A stretch of DNA of 55,799 nucleotides from NCBI RefSeq assembly GCF_004022265.1, contig NZ_SAVB01000017.1:1-55799 (forward strand). Direction: 5' to 3'. Below the pieces are notes generated by a model. That model was given only the letters and a program-made list of their open reading frames with translations. It did no database searches and had not been told where the DNA came from. Each line of letters starts with the position of its first letter. The first letter of the stretch is position 1. Below are positions 43,136 to 53,322 of the stretch, one piece after another. This DNA comes from Paenirhodobacter ferrireducens. GTDB taxonomy: Bacteria > Pseudomonadota > Alphaproteobacteria > Rhodobacterales > Rhodobacteraceae. The position numbers and the translations under genes were made by a program.

Positions 43136-43957
43136 ATGCTCGACGCCGCCAAGACCGAGACCCTGCTCGAGGTGAACAACATCGAGGTGATCTACAACCA
43201 CGTCATCCTGGTGCTGAAGGGCGTCAGCCTGGCGGTGCCGAAGGGCGGCATCACCGCGCTTCTGGGCGGCAACGGCGCGGGCAAGACCACGACGCTGAAG
43301 GCAATCTCGAACCTGCTCAAATCCGAGCGTGGCGAGATCACCAAGGGCTCGGTGATCTACCGCGGCGAACGGCTGCAGGACATGGCGCCCGCCGATCTGG
43401 TGAAGAAGGGCGTGATCCAGGTGATGGAGGGCCGCCACTGCTTCGAGCACCTCACCGTCGAGGAAAACCTGCTCACCGGCGCCTATACCCGCACCGACGG
43501 CCGCGCCGCGATCGCCCGCGACCTCGAGATGGTCTACACCTATTTCCCGCGCCTGAAGGAGCGCCGCCGCAGCCAGGCGGGCTATACCTCGGGCGGCGAA
43601 CAGCAGATGGTCGCCATGGGCCGCGCGCTGATGTCGCGCCCCGAGATGATCCTGCTCGACGAACCCTCGATGGGCCTCGCGCCGCAGCTCGTCGAACAGA
43701 TCTTCGAGATCGTGAAGGCGGTGAACGAGGGCGAGGGCGTGACCTTCCTGCTCGCCGAACAGAACACCAACGTCGCGCTGCGCTATGCCCATTACGGCTA
43801 TATCCTCGAAAGCGGGCGGGTGGTGATGGACGGCCCGGCGCAGGCGCTGCGCGAGAACCCGGACGTGAAGGAATTCTACCTCGGGATGTCGGACGAGGGC
43901 CGGAAATCCTTCCGCGAGGTGCGCAGCTATCGCCGACGCAAGCGCTGGCTTGCGTGA
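43136..43957 (+). CDS. ABC importer ATPase, LivF-like
   Basis: A 273-residue second ATPase of the importer. Walker A is GGNGAGKTT (about 45-53), the signature is YTSGGEQQMVAMGRAL, and Walker B is MILLDEPSMGLAPQ. VMEGRHCFEHLTVEENLLTGAY matches the LivF Q-loop region. A C-terminal extension (KSFREVRSYRRRKRWLA) is basic. The ATG at 43136 has ACGGAGG six bases upstream; an earlier frame runs through the hairpin and is not conserved. Confidence 0.92.
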   Translation: MLDAAKTETLLEVNNIEVIYNHVILVLKGVSLAVPKGGITALLGGNGAGKTTTLKAISNLLKSERGEITKGSVIYRGERLQDMAPADLVKKGVIQVMEGRHCFEHLTVEENLLTGAYTRTDGRAAIARDLEMVYTYFPRLKERRRSQAGYTSGGEQQMVAMGRALMSRPEMILLDEPSMGLAPQLVEQIFEIVKAVNEGEGVTFLLAEQNTNVALRYAHYGYILESGRVVMDGPAQALRENPDVKEFYLGMSDEGRKSFREVRSYRRRKRWLA

Positions 43958-44039
43958 CGCAACAGATTGAAACCACAAGATTGCTGCGCAGCATTCTGCG
44001 CCGCAGCATCGACCAGGACAGACCCGGAGACAGACCCCG

Positions 44040-45260
44040 ATGAGCCGCTACTTCGACGCGCTGGAAACCCGCTCGCAGGATGAACGCGAGGCCGCGCTGG
44101 CGCGCGACCTGCCCGCGGTGATCGCCCGCGCGCTCACCGCCCCCGGGCTTGCGGCGCATCTCGGCCCGGTCGATCCGGCCGCGATCACCTCGCGCGCGGA
44201 TCTCGCCCGGCTGCCGCTGCTGCGCAAGTCCGACCTCGGCGCGGCGCAGAAGGCGGCCTTTCCCTTCGGTGGGCTGACGGCGAAGCCCGCCCATGCCTTC
44301 GCCCATATCTTCCAGAGCCCCGGCCCGATCTACGAGCCCGGCGATGTCAGCGCCGACTGGTGGCGGATGGGGCGCTTCCTGCATGCCTGCGGCGTCGGCC
44401 CCGGCGACATCGTGCAGAACTGCTTCGGCTATCACCTGACACCCGCCGGGATGATCTTCGAATCGGGGGCGCGCGCGGTCGGTGCCGCGGTGCTGCCCGC
44501 CGGCACCGGCCAGACCGAACTGCAGGTGCGCGCCGCGGTCGATGTCGGCACCTCGGTCTATTCCGGCACGCCCGATTACCTGAAGGTGATCCTCGACAAG
44601 GCCGAGGAGATGGGCGAGCGTCTGGCAATCACCCGCGCGGCCGTGGGCGGCGGCGCGCTCTTCCCCTCGCTGCGCCAGGAATATGCCGATCGCGGCATCG
44701 CCTGCCTGCAATGCTATGCCACCGCCGATCTGGGCAATATCGCCTACGAGAGCCCGGCGATGGAGGGGATGATTCTCGACGAGGGCGTGATCGTCGAGAT
44801 CGTCCGCCCCGGCACCGGCGACCCGGTGCCCGAGGGCGAGGTGGGCGAGGTCGTGGTGACCACGCTGAACCCCGACTATCCGCTCGTGCGCTTCGCCACC
44901 GGCGATCTCAGCGCGCTGATGCCCGGCGTCTCACCCTGCGGGCGGACGAATGCGCGCATCCGCGGCTGGCTCGGCCGCGCCGACCAGACCACCAAGATCA
45001 AGGGCATGTTCGTGCGCCCAGAACAGGTCGCGGCCTTCGTCGCCGCCCATCCCGAGGTGAAACGCGCCCGCGTCATCGCCACCCGCGACGGCGAGATGGA
45101 TGTGATGACGGTGCGGATCGAAACCGAAGCGACCGACACGCGGCGCTTTGCCGGCGGCGTGGTCGAGGCGCTGAAACTGCGCGGCGCGATCGAACTGGTG
45201 GCGCCCGGCAGCCTGCCGAACGATGGCAAGGTGATCGAGGACCTGCGCAGCTACGGCTGA
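44040..45260 (+). CDS. PaaK-like AMP-dependent ligase homologue with altered P-loop
   Basis: A 406-residue protein resembling phenylacetate-CoA ligase. Where PaaK has the glycine-rich P-loop (SSGTTGKPT), this protein has FQSPGPIYEP (91-100), losing the usual Ser/Thr/Gly pattern. Later regions are kept: YHLTPAGMIFESGARAVGA, QCYATADLGNIAYE in place of the A5 motif, LNPDYPLVRFATGDLSAL and GRADQTTKIKGMFVRPEQV, the hinge and C-terminal domain typical of the family. It may be an atypical ligase or a non-adenylating homologue. It is last in the operon, 82 bases after the LivF-like gene. Confidence 0.8.
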   Translation: MSRYFDALETRSQDEREAALARDLPAVIARALTAPGLAAHLGPVDPAAITSRADLARLPLLRKSDLGAAQKAAFPFGGLTAKPAHAFAHIFQSPGPIYEPGDVSADWWRMGRFLHACGVGPGDIVQNCFGYHLTPAGMIFESGARAVGAAVLPAGTGQTELQVRAAVDVGTSVYSGTPDYLKVILDKAEEMGERLAITRAAVGGGALFPSLRQEYADRGIACLQCYATADLGNIAYESPAMEGMILDEGVIVEIVRPGTGDPVPEGEVGEVVVTTLNPDYPLVRFATGDLSALMPGVSPCGRTNARIRGWLGRADQTTKIKGMFVRPEQVAAFVAAHPEVKRARVIATRDGEMDVMTVRIETEATDTRRFAGGVVEALKLRGAIELVAPGSLPNDGKVIEDLRSYG

Positions 45261-45268
45261 GCGTGGCA

Positions 45269-45320
45269 GGGGGCGCTGCCCCCTCCTCCGCGCCGTTCCG
45301 GCGACGGGGGCAGCGCCCCC
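45269..45320. repeat. Dispersed palindromic repeat, paired inverted copies (copy D)
   Basis: Two hairpins in inverted orientation. At 45269-45283, arms GGGGGC and GCCCCC around GCT. At 45306-45320, the same arms around AGC, identical to the palindrome of copy B. The paired arrangement recalls bacterial REP/BIME elements. It lies between the convergent PaaK-like gene and rpmJ, and the first hairpin may terminate the importer operon. Confidence 0.7.
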
Positions 45321-45412
45321 GCGACTTCTCCGCAAGCAATGGCGCAAACAAGGAAAAGGCCGCGCGGATCACTCCGGTGCGGCCCATCCATTTCCGAGGC
45401 TCGAAGCCTGCT

Positions 45413-45538
45413 TCAGCCCTGACGGGCTTTGAAGCGCTTCTGCGTCTTGTTGATCACGTAGACGCGGCCCTTGCGGCGCACGATCTGACAATCGCGATGA
45501 CGCTGCTTGAGCGAGCGGAGCGAGTTGCGGACCTTCAT
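45413..45538 (-). CDS. rpmJ: 50S ribosomal protein L36
   Basis: A 41-residue protein reading [18 protein letters not shown] at the start and ending [12 protein letters not shown]. It binds 23S rRNA in the large subunit. It is the variant lacking the full zinc-binding Cys/His set (only one cysteine, Cys17), normal for alphaproteobacteria and associated with zinc-independence. AGGAGAAG lies upstream of the ATG. It is downstream of tRNA-Val on the same strand, 64 bases away, and may be co-transcribed. Confidence 0.95.
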   Translation of the reverse strand: MKVRNSLRSLKQRHRDCQIVRRKGRVYVINKTQKRFKARQG

Positions 45539-45582
45539 CGGTCTTCTCCTAGTCGCGGCGCGCGTGCGCCTGAAACTGATGT

Positions 45583-45596
45583 GCCCCCGAAGGGGC
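45583..45596 (-). other. UUCG-type hairpin downstream of tRNA-Val
   Basis: On the minus strand a five-base stem GCCCC/GGGGC is capped by TTCG, an especially stable tetraloop, 7 bases past the tRNA 3' end. It could aid 3' processing or partial termination before rpmJ. No T-run follows. Confidence 0.4.
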
Positions 45597-45602
45597 GGTG
45601 AA

Positions 45603-45677
<75 letters not shown>

Positions 45678-45752
45678 GTGAAGCCTCGTGATCCCGCTTT
45701 CCATCCGGCCCATTTCGGGGCGTTCCGGGGCGGAACCGCTTCGGTCTGGCGG

Positions 45753-45781
45753 TCTATAAAAGGAGTCGGCGCGGCTTTCAA
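45753..45781 (-). promoter_or_regulatory. Promoter for tRNA-Val (and possibly rpmJ)
   Basis: On the minus strand, -35 TTGAAA (45781-45776), 17-base spacer, -10 TATAGA (45758-45753). This is a near-consensus sigma-70 promoter, giving a leader of about 70 bases before the tRNA. Confidence 0.7.
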
Positions 45782-45788
45782 GAGGGTT

Positions 45789-45816
45789 TTGGAAGGAAAA
45801 CAATCCGGTGTAGTCT
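45789..45816 (+). promoter_or_regulatory. Possible promoter for the N-formylglutamate amidohydrolase-like gene
   Basis: TTGGAA, 16 bases, TAGTCT on the plus strand, 23 bases before the start codon. Both boxes are moderate matches; it is the best candidate in this gap. Confidence 0.35.
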
Positions 45817-45838
45817 GTTTCCTGAACCGGGGAGAAAA

Positions 45839-46717
45839 ATGGCCGTTCAGCTGTGCGAGACTGAAGTGTACCGGCTGTGGACGCCGGAGAGGATGACCAC
45901 CGCCGTCATCTTCGCCTCGCCCCATTCCGGGCGCGACTATCCGCCTGAAATGCTGGCACGCTCGGTGCTTGACCTGCAACGGCTGCGCTCTTCCGAGGAT
46001 GCCTTCGTCGACCGTTTCCTCGAAGGGGCCCCGCGCGAGGGGGCGGCGGCGCTGTCGGCGCGGCTGCCGCGCGCCTGGGTCGACCTGAACCGCGACGAGA
46101 CAGAGCTCGACCCGGCGCTGATTGAGGGCCTGGGGCGCGGCGCGGCGGGGCCACGGGTGCAGGCCGGGCTTGGAGTGATTCCCCGCGTCGTCTCGGCGAA
46201 CCGGGCAATCTATTCCGGCAAGCTGACGCGGGATGAGGCCGAGCGGCGGATCGCCACCGTCTGGCGCCCCTATCACGCCACCCTGGCCGCGCTCTTGCGC
46301 GAGGTGCGGGCACGCTTTGGCCGGGCGATCCTGATCGACATGCATTCGATGCCCTCCGAGGCGGTGAGCGGCGCCGGCCCGCGACCGGCGGAGGTGGTGC
46401 TGGGCGACCGCTACGGTGCCGCCGCGCGCCCCGACACGGTTGCCGCAGTCGAGACGATTTTCGCCCGGCTCGGGCTGCGGGTGGCGCGCAACGCCCCCTT
46501 CGCCGGCGCCTATGTGACCCAGCATTACGGCCGCCCGGCAAGCGGATACGAGGTGATCCAGGTCGAAATCAGCCGCGGCCTCTACATGGACGAGGCGGCG
46601 ATTCGGCCCTCGGCCGGGTATGAGGACTTCCGCGCGCTGATGGCACGTGCCGTGGCAGGCATCGCGGCGATCGGGCGCGAGAGCACCACGGCTCACGGCT
46701 CGCTGGCCGCCGAATAG
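45839..46717 (+). CDS. N-formylglutamate amidohydrolase family protein
   Basis: A 292-residue metal-dependent hydrolase of the HutG/FGase family. Expected zinc-site segments are FASPHSGRDYPPEM (about 25-38), ILIDMHSMPSEA (about 160-171) and YGRPASGYEVIQVEISRGLYMDE (about 231-253). The textbook reaction releases formate from N-formylglutamate in histidine breakdown, but no other hut genes are near, and alphaproteobacteria hold several paralogues, so the physiological substrate is uncertain. A GGGGAGAAAA site precedes the ATG at 45839; a later ATG at 45893 would also keep the first motif. Confidence 0.85.
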   Translation: MAVQLCETEVYRLWTPERMTTAVIFASPHSGRDYPPEMLARSVLDLQRLRSSEDAFVDRFLEGAPREGAAALSARLPRAWVDLNRDETELDPALIEGLGRGAAGPRVQAGLGVIPRVVSANRAIYSGKLTRDEAERRIATVWRPYHATLAALLREVRARFGRAILIDMHSMPSEAVSGAGPRPAEVVLGDRYGAAARPDTVAAVETIFARLGLRVARNAPFAGAYVTQHYGRPASGYEVIQVEISRGLYMDEAAIRPSAGYEDFRALMARAVAGIAAIGRESTTAHGSLAAE

Positions 46718-46720
46718 CGC

Positions 46721-48001
46721 TCAGCCGCGCGGCAGCTTGTCTCCGGTGCCAAGGCTGCGCCCGCTGCGGATCGCACCGGCGCCGAATTTCGCGCGAATCG
46801 CATCGACGGCCCGTTCCGCCTCTGCCCGCCGGCCGGCACCCGGGTCGAGCAGGTCGCCCACCGGGTCGCGCCCGTCTGCGGGCGCCAGATCGGCATAGCC
46901 CGCGCCGATCAGCCGGAACGGCCCCTCCTCGGGCAACGCCTCCAGAAGGGTGAGCGTTGCGCGAAACAGCGTGTCGGCAAGCTGGCTCGGCTCGTCGAGG
47001 CGCTGCTGCCGGCTGAGCGCCGAGAAATCCGCCCGCCGCAGCTTCAGCACCGCGGTGCGTCCGCTCAGCCCCTTCGCCTTCATCCGCGCCGCGGTCTTCT
47101 CGCACATCACCCAGAGCCAGGCCTCGAGCCGGGCGCGGTCGGCGATGTCGGTGTCGAAGGTGGTCTCGTTCGAGACCGATTTCACCGGCGCATCGGGGGT
47201 GACGCGGCGCGGGTCCTCGCCCATAGCCAGCGCATGAAGCCGTGCGCCCGAGGCGCCGAATCGCGCCACCATCGCGGCGTGTCCCGCCCGGCGGATGTCG
47301 GCGAGCGTGCGCAGCCCCGCCCGCCCCAGCGCCGCGCGCGTCGCCGCGCCAACGCCCCAGAGCATCGACACCGGCTGATCGCGCAGGAATTCCGCCGTCT
47401 CGGCCCGGCCGATCACCGAAAAGCCGCGCGGCTTGTCGAGATCGGAGGCGACCTTGGCCAGGAACTTGGTGTGCGACAGCCCGACCGAGGCGGTGACGCC
47501 GATCTCGGTCTCGATCTCGCGCGCGAGCCGCGCCATCAGCAGCGCCGGCGGCGCATGGTGCAGCCGCGTCGTGCCGCCCAGATCGAGGAAGGCCTCGTCG
47601 AGCGAGAGCGGCTCGATCAGCGGGGTCAGCGCCGCCATCTTCGCGCGGATCTGCGCCGAGACGGCGGCGTAATGCTCCATCCGCGGCCGGATCACCACCG
47701 CGTCGGGGCAGAGCTTCAGCGCCTGGAACATCGGCATCGCCGAGCGCACCCCCGAGATCCGCGCGACATAGCAGCAGGTGGAGACGACGCCGCGGGTGCC
47801 GCCGCCGACGATCACCGGGCGCGAAGCGAGCGTCGGGTCGTCGCGCTTCTCGACGGAGGCATAGAAGCTGTCGCAATCGAGATGCGCGATGGTCAGATCG
47901 AAAAGCTCGGGGTGGGAGAGCACGCGCGGGCGCCCGCAACGCGGGCAGCGTGCGGGGGCGTCGTCGAAGGTGGCAAGGCAGTCGCGGCACAGGGCGGGCA
48001 T
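46721..48001 (-). CDS. dinB: DNA polymerase IV with N-terminal zinc ribbon
   Basis: A 426-residue Y-family translesion polymerase. Catalytic acidic residues lie in LDCDSFYASVEK (about 42-53) and PLSLDEAFLDLGG. The little-finger domain follows about residue 270. The N-terminal 25 residues (CRDC and CPRC: Cys5, Cys8, Cys19, Cys22) form a four-cysteine zinc ribbon absent from E. coli DinB. The start at 48001 has AGGA upstream; an ATG three codons earlier is possible. The C-terminus is GTGDKLPRG, without a clear clamp-binding motif. No LexA box was found upstream. Confidence 0.92.
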   Translation of the reverse strand: MPALCRDCLATFDDAPARCPRCGRPRVLSHPELFDLTIAHLDCDSFYASVEKRDDPTLASRPVIVGGGTRGVVSTCCYVARISGVRSAMPMFQALKLCPDAVVIRPRMEHYAAVSAQIRAKMAALTPLIEPLSLDEAFLDLGGTTRLHHAPPALLMARLAREIETEIGVTASVGLSHTKFLAKVASDLDKPRGFSVIGRAETAEFLRDQPVSMLWGVGAATRAALGRAGLRTLADIRRAGHAAMVARFGASGARLHALAMGEDPRRVTPDAPVKSVSNETTFDTDIADRARLEAWLWVMCEKTAARMKAKGLSGRTAVLKLRRADFSALSRQQRLDEPSQLADTLFRATLTLLEALPEEGPFRLIGAGYADLAPADGRDPVGDLLDPGAGRRAEAERAVDAIRAKFGAGAIRSGRSLGTGDKLPRG

Positions 48002-48036
48002 GATCGCCATCCTAGCGCGCCCGGGCGGGCATGAAA

Positions 48037-48062
48037 AAGGGGGCGGGTTGCCCCGCCCCCTT
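48037..48062 (-). terminator. Rho-independent terminator of clpB
   Basis: A perfect 11-base stem (AAGGGGGCGGG and CCCGCCCCCTT) around a four-base loop, followed on the minus strand by further T's. It lies 19 bases past the clpB stop. Confidence 0.85.
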
Positions 48063-48080
48063 CGCATCCTGTCGCAGCGC

Positions 48081-50696
<2,616 letters not shown>

Positions 50697-50773
50697 CGGG
50701 TATCTCCTTTTCTGAAGCCCCCGGGAAAATCGAGCGCCCATGACGGCACGCTCTGGTCCGGGTCTTGAGAGGG

Positions 50774-50802
50774 AGGTGGAGGCGGATCGCGGTCGCTTCA
50801 AG
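50774..50802 (-). promoter_or_regulatory. Heat-shock (sigma-32-like) promoter of clpB
   Basis: On the minus strand CCCTTGAA (core CTTGAA at 50802-50797) is followed after 14 bases by CCTCCACCT (50782-50774), roughly the CTTGAA-N13-17-C-rich pattern of sigma-32 promoters. This gives a leader of about 70 bases before the ATG. The -10 is only a partial match. Confidence 0.42.
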
Positions 50803-50965
50803 GGGGGTGCGACAGGCTGCGCGGAAAAAATATGCGCGGTGTAAAGCGCGGGAACGAAACACAAACCGGGCGGAGCCGGCGGGGCCCGCGCCCTGCTTTT
50901 CCTTGACCGGTGCCGGCTTCGGGCGCAAAAGGCGGGCGTTTGCCTGCCATCTCCGGAGCCTCACC

Positions 50966-51673
50966 ATGACCGATCTGCTGCCCGCCGACGACCGCCTGAT
51001 CGTCGCCCTCGACCTGCCCACCGCGCTCGACGGGCTTTCGCTTGCGAAGACGCTCGGTGACAGCGTTTCCTTCTACAAGATCGGCCTTGGCATGCTGACC
51101 GGCGGCGGGCTCGCGCTGGCGAACGAGCTGAAGCAGGAACAGGGCAAGAAGATCTTCCTCGACATGAAGCTCTTCGACATCGGCGCCACGGTCGAGGCGG
51201 CGGTGCGCGGCATCGCGCGCTATGACCTCGACTTCCTCACCGTGCACGGCGACCCTTATGTGGTGAAGGCGGCGAAACAGGGCGCGGCGGGGTCTGCCAC
51301 GAAAATCCTCGCGGTGACGATTCTGACCTCGCTCGACCGCGCCGACCTCGACGGGGCGCTGATCAAGCCGGGCGAGATCGAGGCGCTGGTCACCGAACGC
51401 GCCGCACGCGCCTTCGAGGCCGGGGCGGATGGCGTCATCGCCTCGCCGCGCGAGGCGGCGGCGATCCGCGCGCTGCCGGGCGCCGCGGGCAAGCTGATCG
51501 TCACCCCGGGCGTGCGCCCGGCGGGCGCCGCACTTGGCGATCAGAAGCGGGTCGAGACGCCCGCCTCGGCGCTGGCGGCGGGCGCCGATCACCTCGTCGT
51601 CGGCCGCCCGATCTGGCAAGCCAAGGACCCGCGCACCGCGGCGCAGGCGATCCTCGCCGAGATCCGCGGCTGA
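50966..51673 (+). CDS. pyrF: Orotidine 5'-phosphate decarboxylase
   Basis: A 235-residue TIM-barrel enzyme for the last step of UMP synthesis. The catalytic Asp-Lys set is in FLDMKLFDIGATV (about 63-75). VTPGVRPAG and DHLVVGRPIWQAKDP form the phosphate-binding end, characteristic of the bacterial type-1 enzyme. The ATG at 50966 has GGAG seven bases upstream, and the N-terminus LIVALDLPTA follows shortly. It is divergent from clpB and followed by a terminator. Confidence 0.95.
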   Translation: MTDLLPADDRLIVALDLPTALDGLSLAKTLGDSVSFYKIGLGMLTGGGLALANELKQEQGKKIFLDMKLFDIGATVEAAVRGIARYDLDFLTVHGDPYVVKAAKQGAAGSATKILAVTILTSLDRADLDGALIKPGEIEALVTERAARAFEAGADGVIASPREAAAIRALPGAAGKLIVTPGVRPAGAALGDQKRVETPASALAAGADHLVVGRPIWQAKDPRTAAQAILAEIRG

Positions 51674-51681
51674 GCCATGAA

Positions 51682-51706
51682 AAACGGCGGCCGATGGCCG
51701 CCGTTT
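51682..51706. terminator. Terminator after pyrF
   Basis: A perfect 11-base stem AAACGGCGGCC / GGCCGCCGTTT around GAT, with T's after the plus-side arm, between convergent genes; it can serve both. Confidence 0.8.
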
Positions 51707-51730
51707 CCGCTCCGTGCCGGGTCGGCCGGA

Positions 51731-51889
51731 TCACGGCTGATGCGTGACCGCCAGCGTGGTGGTCGAGCTGGCATCGCCGTTCATCGGATGCGTCACCAGA
51801 ATCCAGACCACGACGCCCACGAGGGCAAGCGTCACCATCTTGAGGAAATACTTGAGGCCTTTCGCCTCTTCGGGAAAATCGTCGTACAT
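51731..51889 (-). CDS. 52-residue single-pass membrane protein
   Basis: A small gene: ATG at 51889 with GGAGAGGCG upstream, stop at 51731. The product starts MYDDFPEEAKGLKYFLK, then has one hydrophobic helix (about residues 18-33, MVTLALVGVVVWILV), then a short polar tail rich in Thr/Ser. The acidic then aromatic-Lys start before a single helix is typical of small inner-membrane proteins. The family is not recognised. It is convergent with pyrF and upstream of no obvious partner; the NfeD-like gene on the same strand ends 77 bases before it. Confidence 0.68.
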   Translation of the reverse strand: MYDDFPEEAKGLKYFLKMVTLALVGVVVWILVTHPMNGDASSTTTLAVTHQP

Positions 51890-51966
51890 CGCGCCTCTCC
51901 ATCTCGGGATGCGAGTCCACTAGGGCCCCGGGGCCTGAAAATCCAGCCCCGGCCGGCGCGCGGCGG

Positions 51967-52236
51967 TCATTTCTCGTTGATGTCGTGGTGCCAGATCCTC
52001 ACCTGACCGCGGCGCACGCCCATCACCCGGCGCAACACGCCCCAGGCGATCGCCGCGATCACCGCCATCACCAGCAGCATCGGCGGCAGGGTGACCAGAA
52101 GGCCGATCCAGATCAGCACGCCGACACAGACCGCCCCGATCGCGAAGCCGAGCAGGATGAAGCCCGGCAGCAGCATCTCGAGCAGCGCCAGCACCACACC
52201 GCCGGCGATCCAGACCCAGGCAAGTTCCCACAGCAT
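51967..52236 (-). CDS. NfeD-like short membrane protein
   Basis: An 89-residue protein with about three hydrophobic helices (LAWVWIAGGVVLALLEMLLPGF, LLGFAIGAVCVGVLIW, LPPMLLVMAVIAAIAWGVL) and a short polar tail. This is the NfeDb/YbbK-like form that pairs with SPFH proteins; the usual C-terminal OB-fold is truncated to about 15 residues (RRGQVRIWHHDINEK). The ATG at 52236 overlaps the SPFH stop in TGATG; a GTG at 52239 is an alternative start. Such pairs organise membrane microdomains or help membrane protein quality control. Confidence 0.82.
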   Translation of the reverse strand: MLWELAWVWIAGGVVLALLEMLLPGFILLGFAIGAVCVGVLIWIGLLVTLPPMLLVMAVIAAIAWGVLRRVMGVRRGQVRIWHHDINEK

Positions 52237-53117
52237 CACGACCGCCCCTTGAGCAGCCCGAAGGCATCCGAGAAGGCATCAAGCGCCGCAGCCGGCAGCA
52301 GCACCACCTGCTTGCCCTCGCCCTTGCCGACGATGCTCAGCGCCTCGACCTGCTTCAGCGCGACCTGGAACTGCGCCGCCTCGAGCCCGTTCTTCGCGAT
52401 CGCCTCGGCGATCACCGACGTGGCGAAAGCCTCGGCCTCGGCGGTGACGCGGCGCGCCTTCGCCTGCTGCTCGGCGGCGTAAAGCTCGGCATCGGCCGCC
52501 AGTTCCACCGCGCGCTTGCGCCCCTCGGCCTCGGTGACCTGGGCACGACGCGCGCGCTCGGCGTTCAGCTGCTGCAACATCGCCGCCCGCGTCGCCTCGT
52601 CGAGGTTCACATCGAGAATCTCGGCCCGGGTGACCTCGATCCCCCAGTCGTCGACGACATTGGCGAGATTCTCCTGAATCGTGTGGATCAGCCCGGCGCG
52701 GTTCGACTGCACGGCATCGAGTTCCATCTTGCCGATCTCGGCGCGCACGATGCCCGCGACGGTGGTCGAGATCGCGGCGTCGATGTCGCGGATCCGGTAG
52801 ACGGTCTTTTCCGGCTCGGTCACCCGGTAGAAGACCGAGGTCTCGACCTGCACCAGCACGTTGTCGGCGGTGATCGCATCCTGCCGGGTGGTGGGCAGCT
52901 GGCGCTCGAGCACCGAGACCTTGTGCGCCACCCGGTCGAGGAAGGGCACGATGAAGTTGATCCCCGGGCCAAGCACCGCACGCAGCCGGCCGAATCGCTC
53001 GACCACGTATTTCTCGGACTGCGGCACGATCCGCACCCCCTGATAGACGGCGACGATGACGAAGGCCGCGAGTGCCAGGAAGATGGCGTTCTCGCCGAGG
53101 AAATCTTGCAAGGTCAT
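52236..53117 (-). CDS. SPFH/Band 7 stomatin-like protein (QmcA type)
   Basis: A 293-residue membrane-anchored protein. One N-terminal helix (about 10-27, AIFLALAAFVIVAVYQGV) precedes the SPFH domain (about 30-190: VPQSEKYVVERFGRLRAVLGPGINFIVPF). A long Ala/Glu/Arg-rich helix follows (about 175-260), used for oligomerisation into large ring cages. It is closest in form to QmcA and stomatin rather than HflK/C. It is coupled to the NfeD-like gene by one base. A GGGAG site lies just before the ATG. Confidence 0.92.
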   Translation of the reverse strand: MTLQDFLGENAIFLALAAFVIVAVYQGVRIVPQSEKYVVERFGRLRAVLGPGINFIVPFLDRVAHKVSVLERQLPTTRQDAITADNVLVQVETSVFYRVTEPEKTVYRIRDIDAAISTTVAGIVRAEIGKMELDAVQSNRAGLIHTIQENLANVVDDWGIEVTRAEILDVNLDEATRAAMLQQLNAERARRAQVTEAEGRKRAVELAADAELYAAEQQAKARRVTAEAEAFATSVIAEAIAKNGLEAAQFQVALKQVEALSIVGKGEGKQVVLLPAAALDAFSDAFGLLKGRS

Positions 53118-53166
53118 GGGGTCTCCCGGGGGTGGGGCGCGGCGGCGGGGCGCAGCGCGGATGGTC

Positions 53167-53322
53167 TCATTTCTGCGGCAGAAGCTTCACGCCGACCAGC
53201 GCCGCGACGGCAAGCACCGCCCAGCCTCCCGGCCGGCGCAACAGCCAGATCGCGAGGCCAAGCGACCACAGCGTCAGCCGCGTCGTCGCCATGCCGGCCA
53301 GTCCGAAAAGCGGCCCCCACAT
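53167..53322 (-). CDS. 51-residue membrane protein in SPFH operon
   Basis: Two hydrophobic stretches (about 12-28 and 32-47) with WLLRRPGG between them. Its ATG at 53322 overlaps the stop of the preceding GlsB-like gene in TGATG, which supports real, coupled translation. It starts MWGPLFGLAGMATTRLTLWS and ends KLLPQK. I do not recognise a family. It lies 49 bases before the SPFH gene, so all four genes on this strand are probably one operon. Confidence 0.65.
   Translation of the reverse strand: MWGPLFGLAGMATTRLTLWSLGLAIWLLRRPGGWAVLAVAALVGVKLLPQK

Noticed and set aside
22511..45320. CRISPR array or insertion sequence ends
   Set aside because: The repeated elements are few, widely spaced, palindromic and without spacers, transposase or target duplication.
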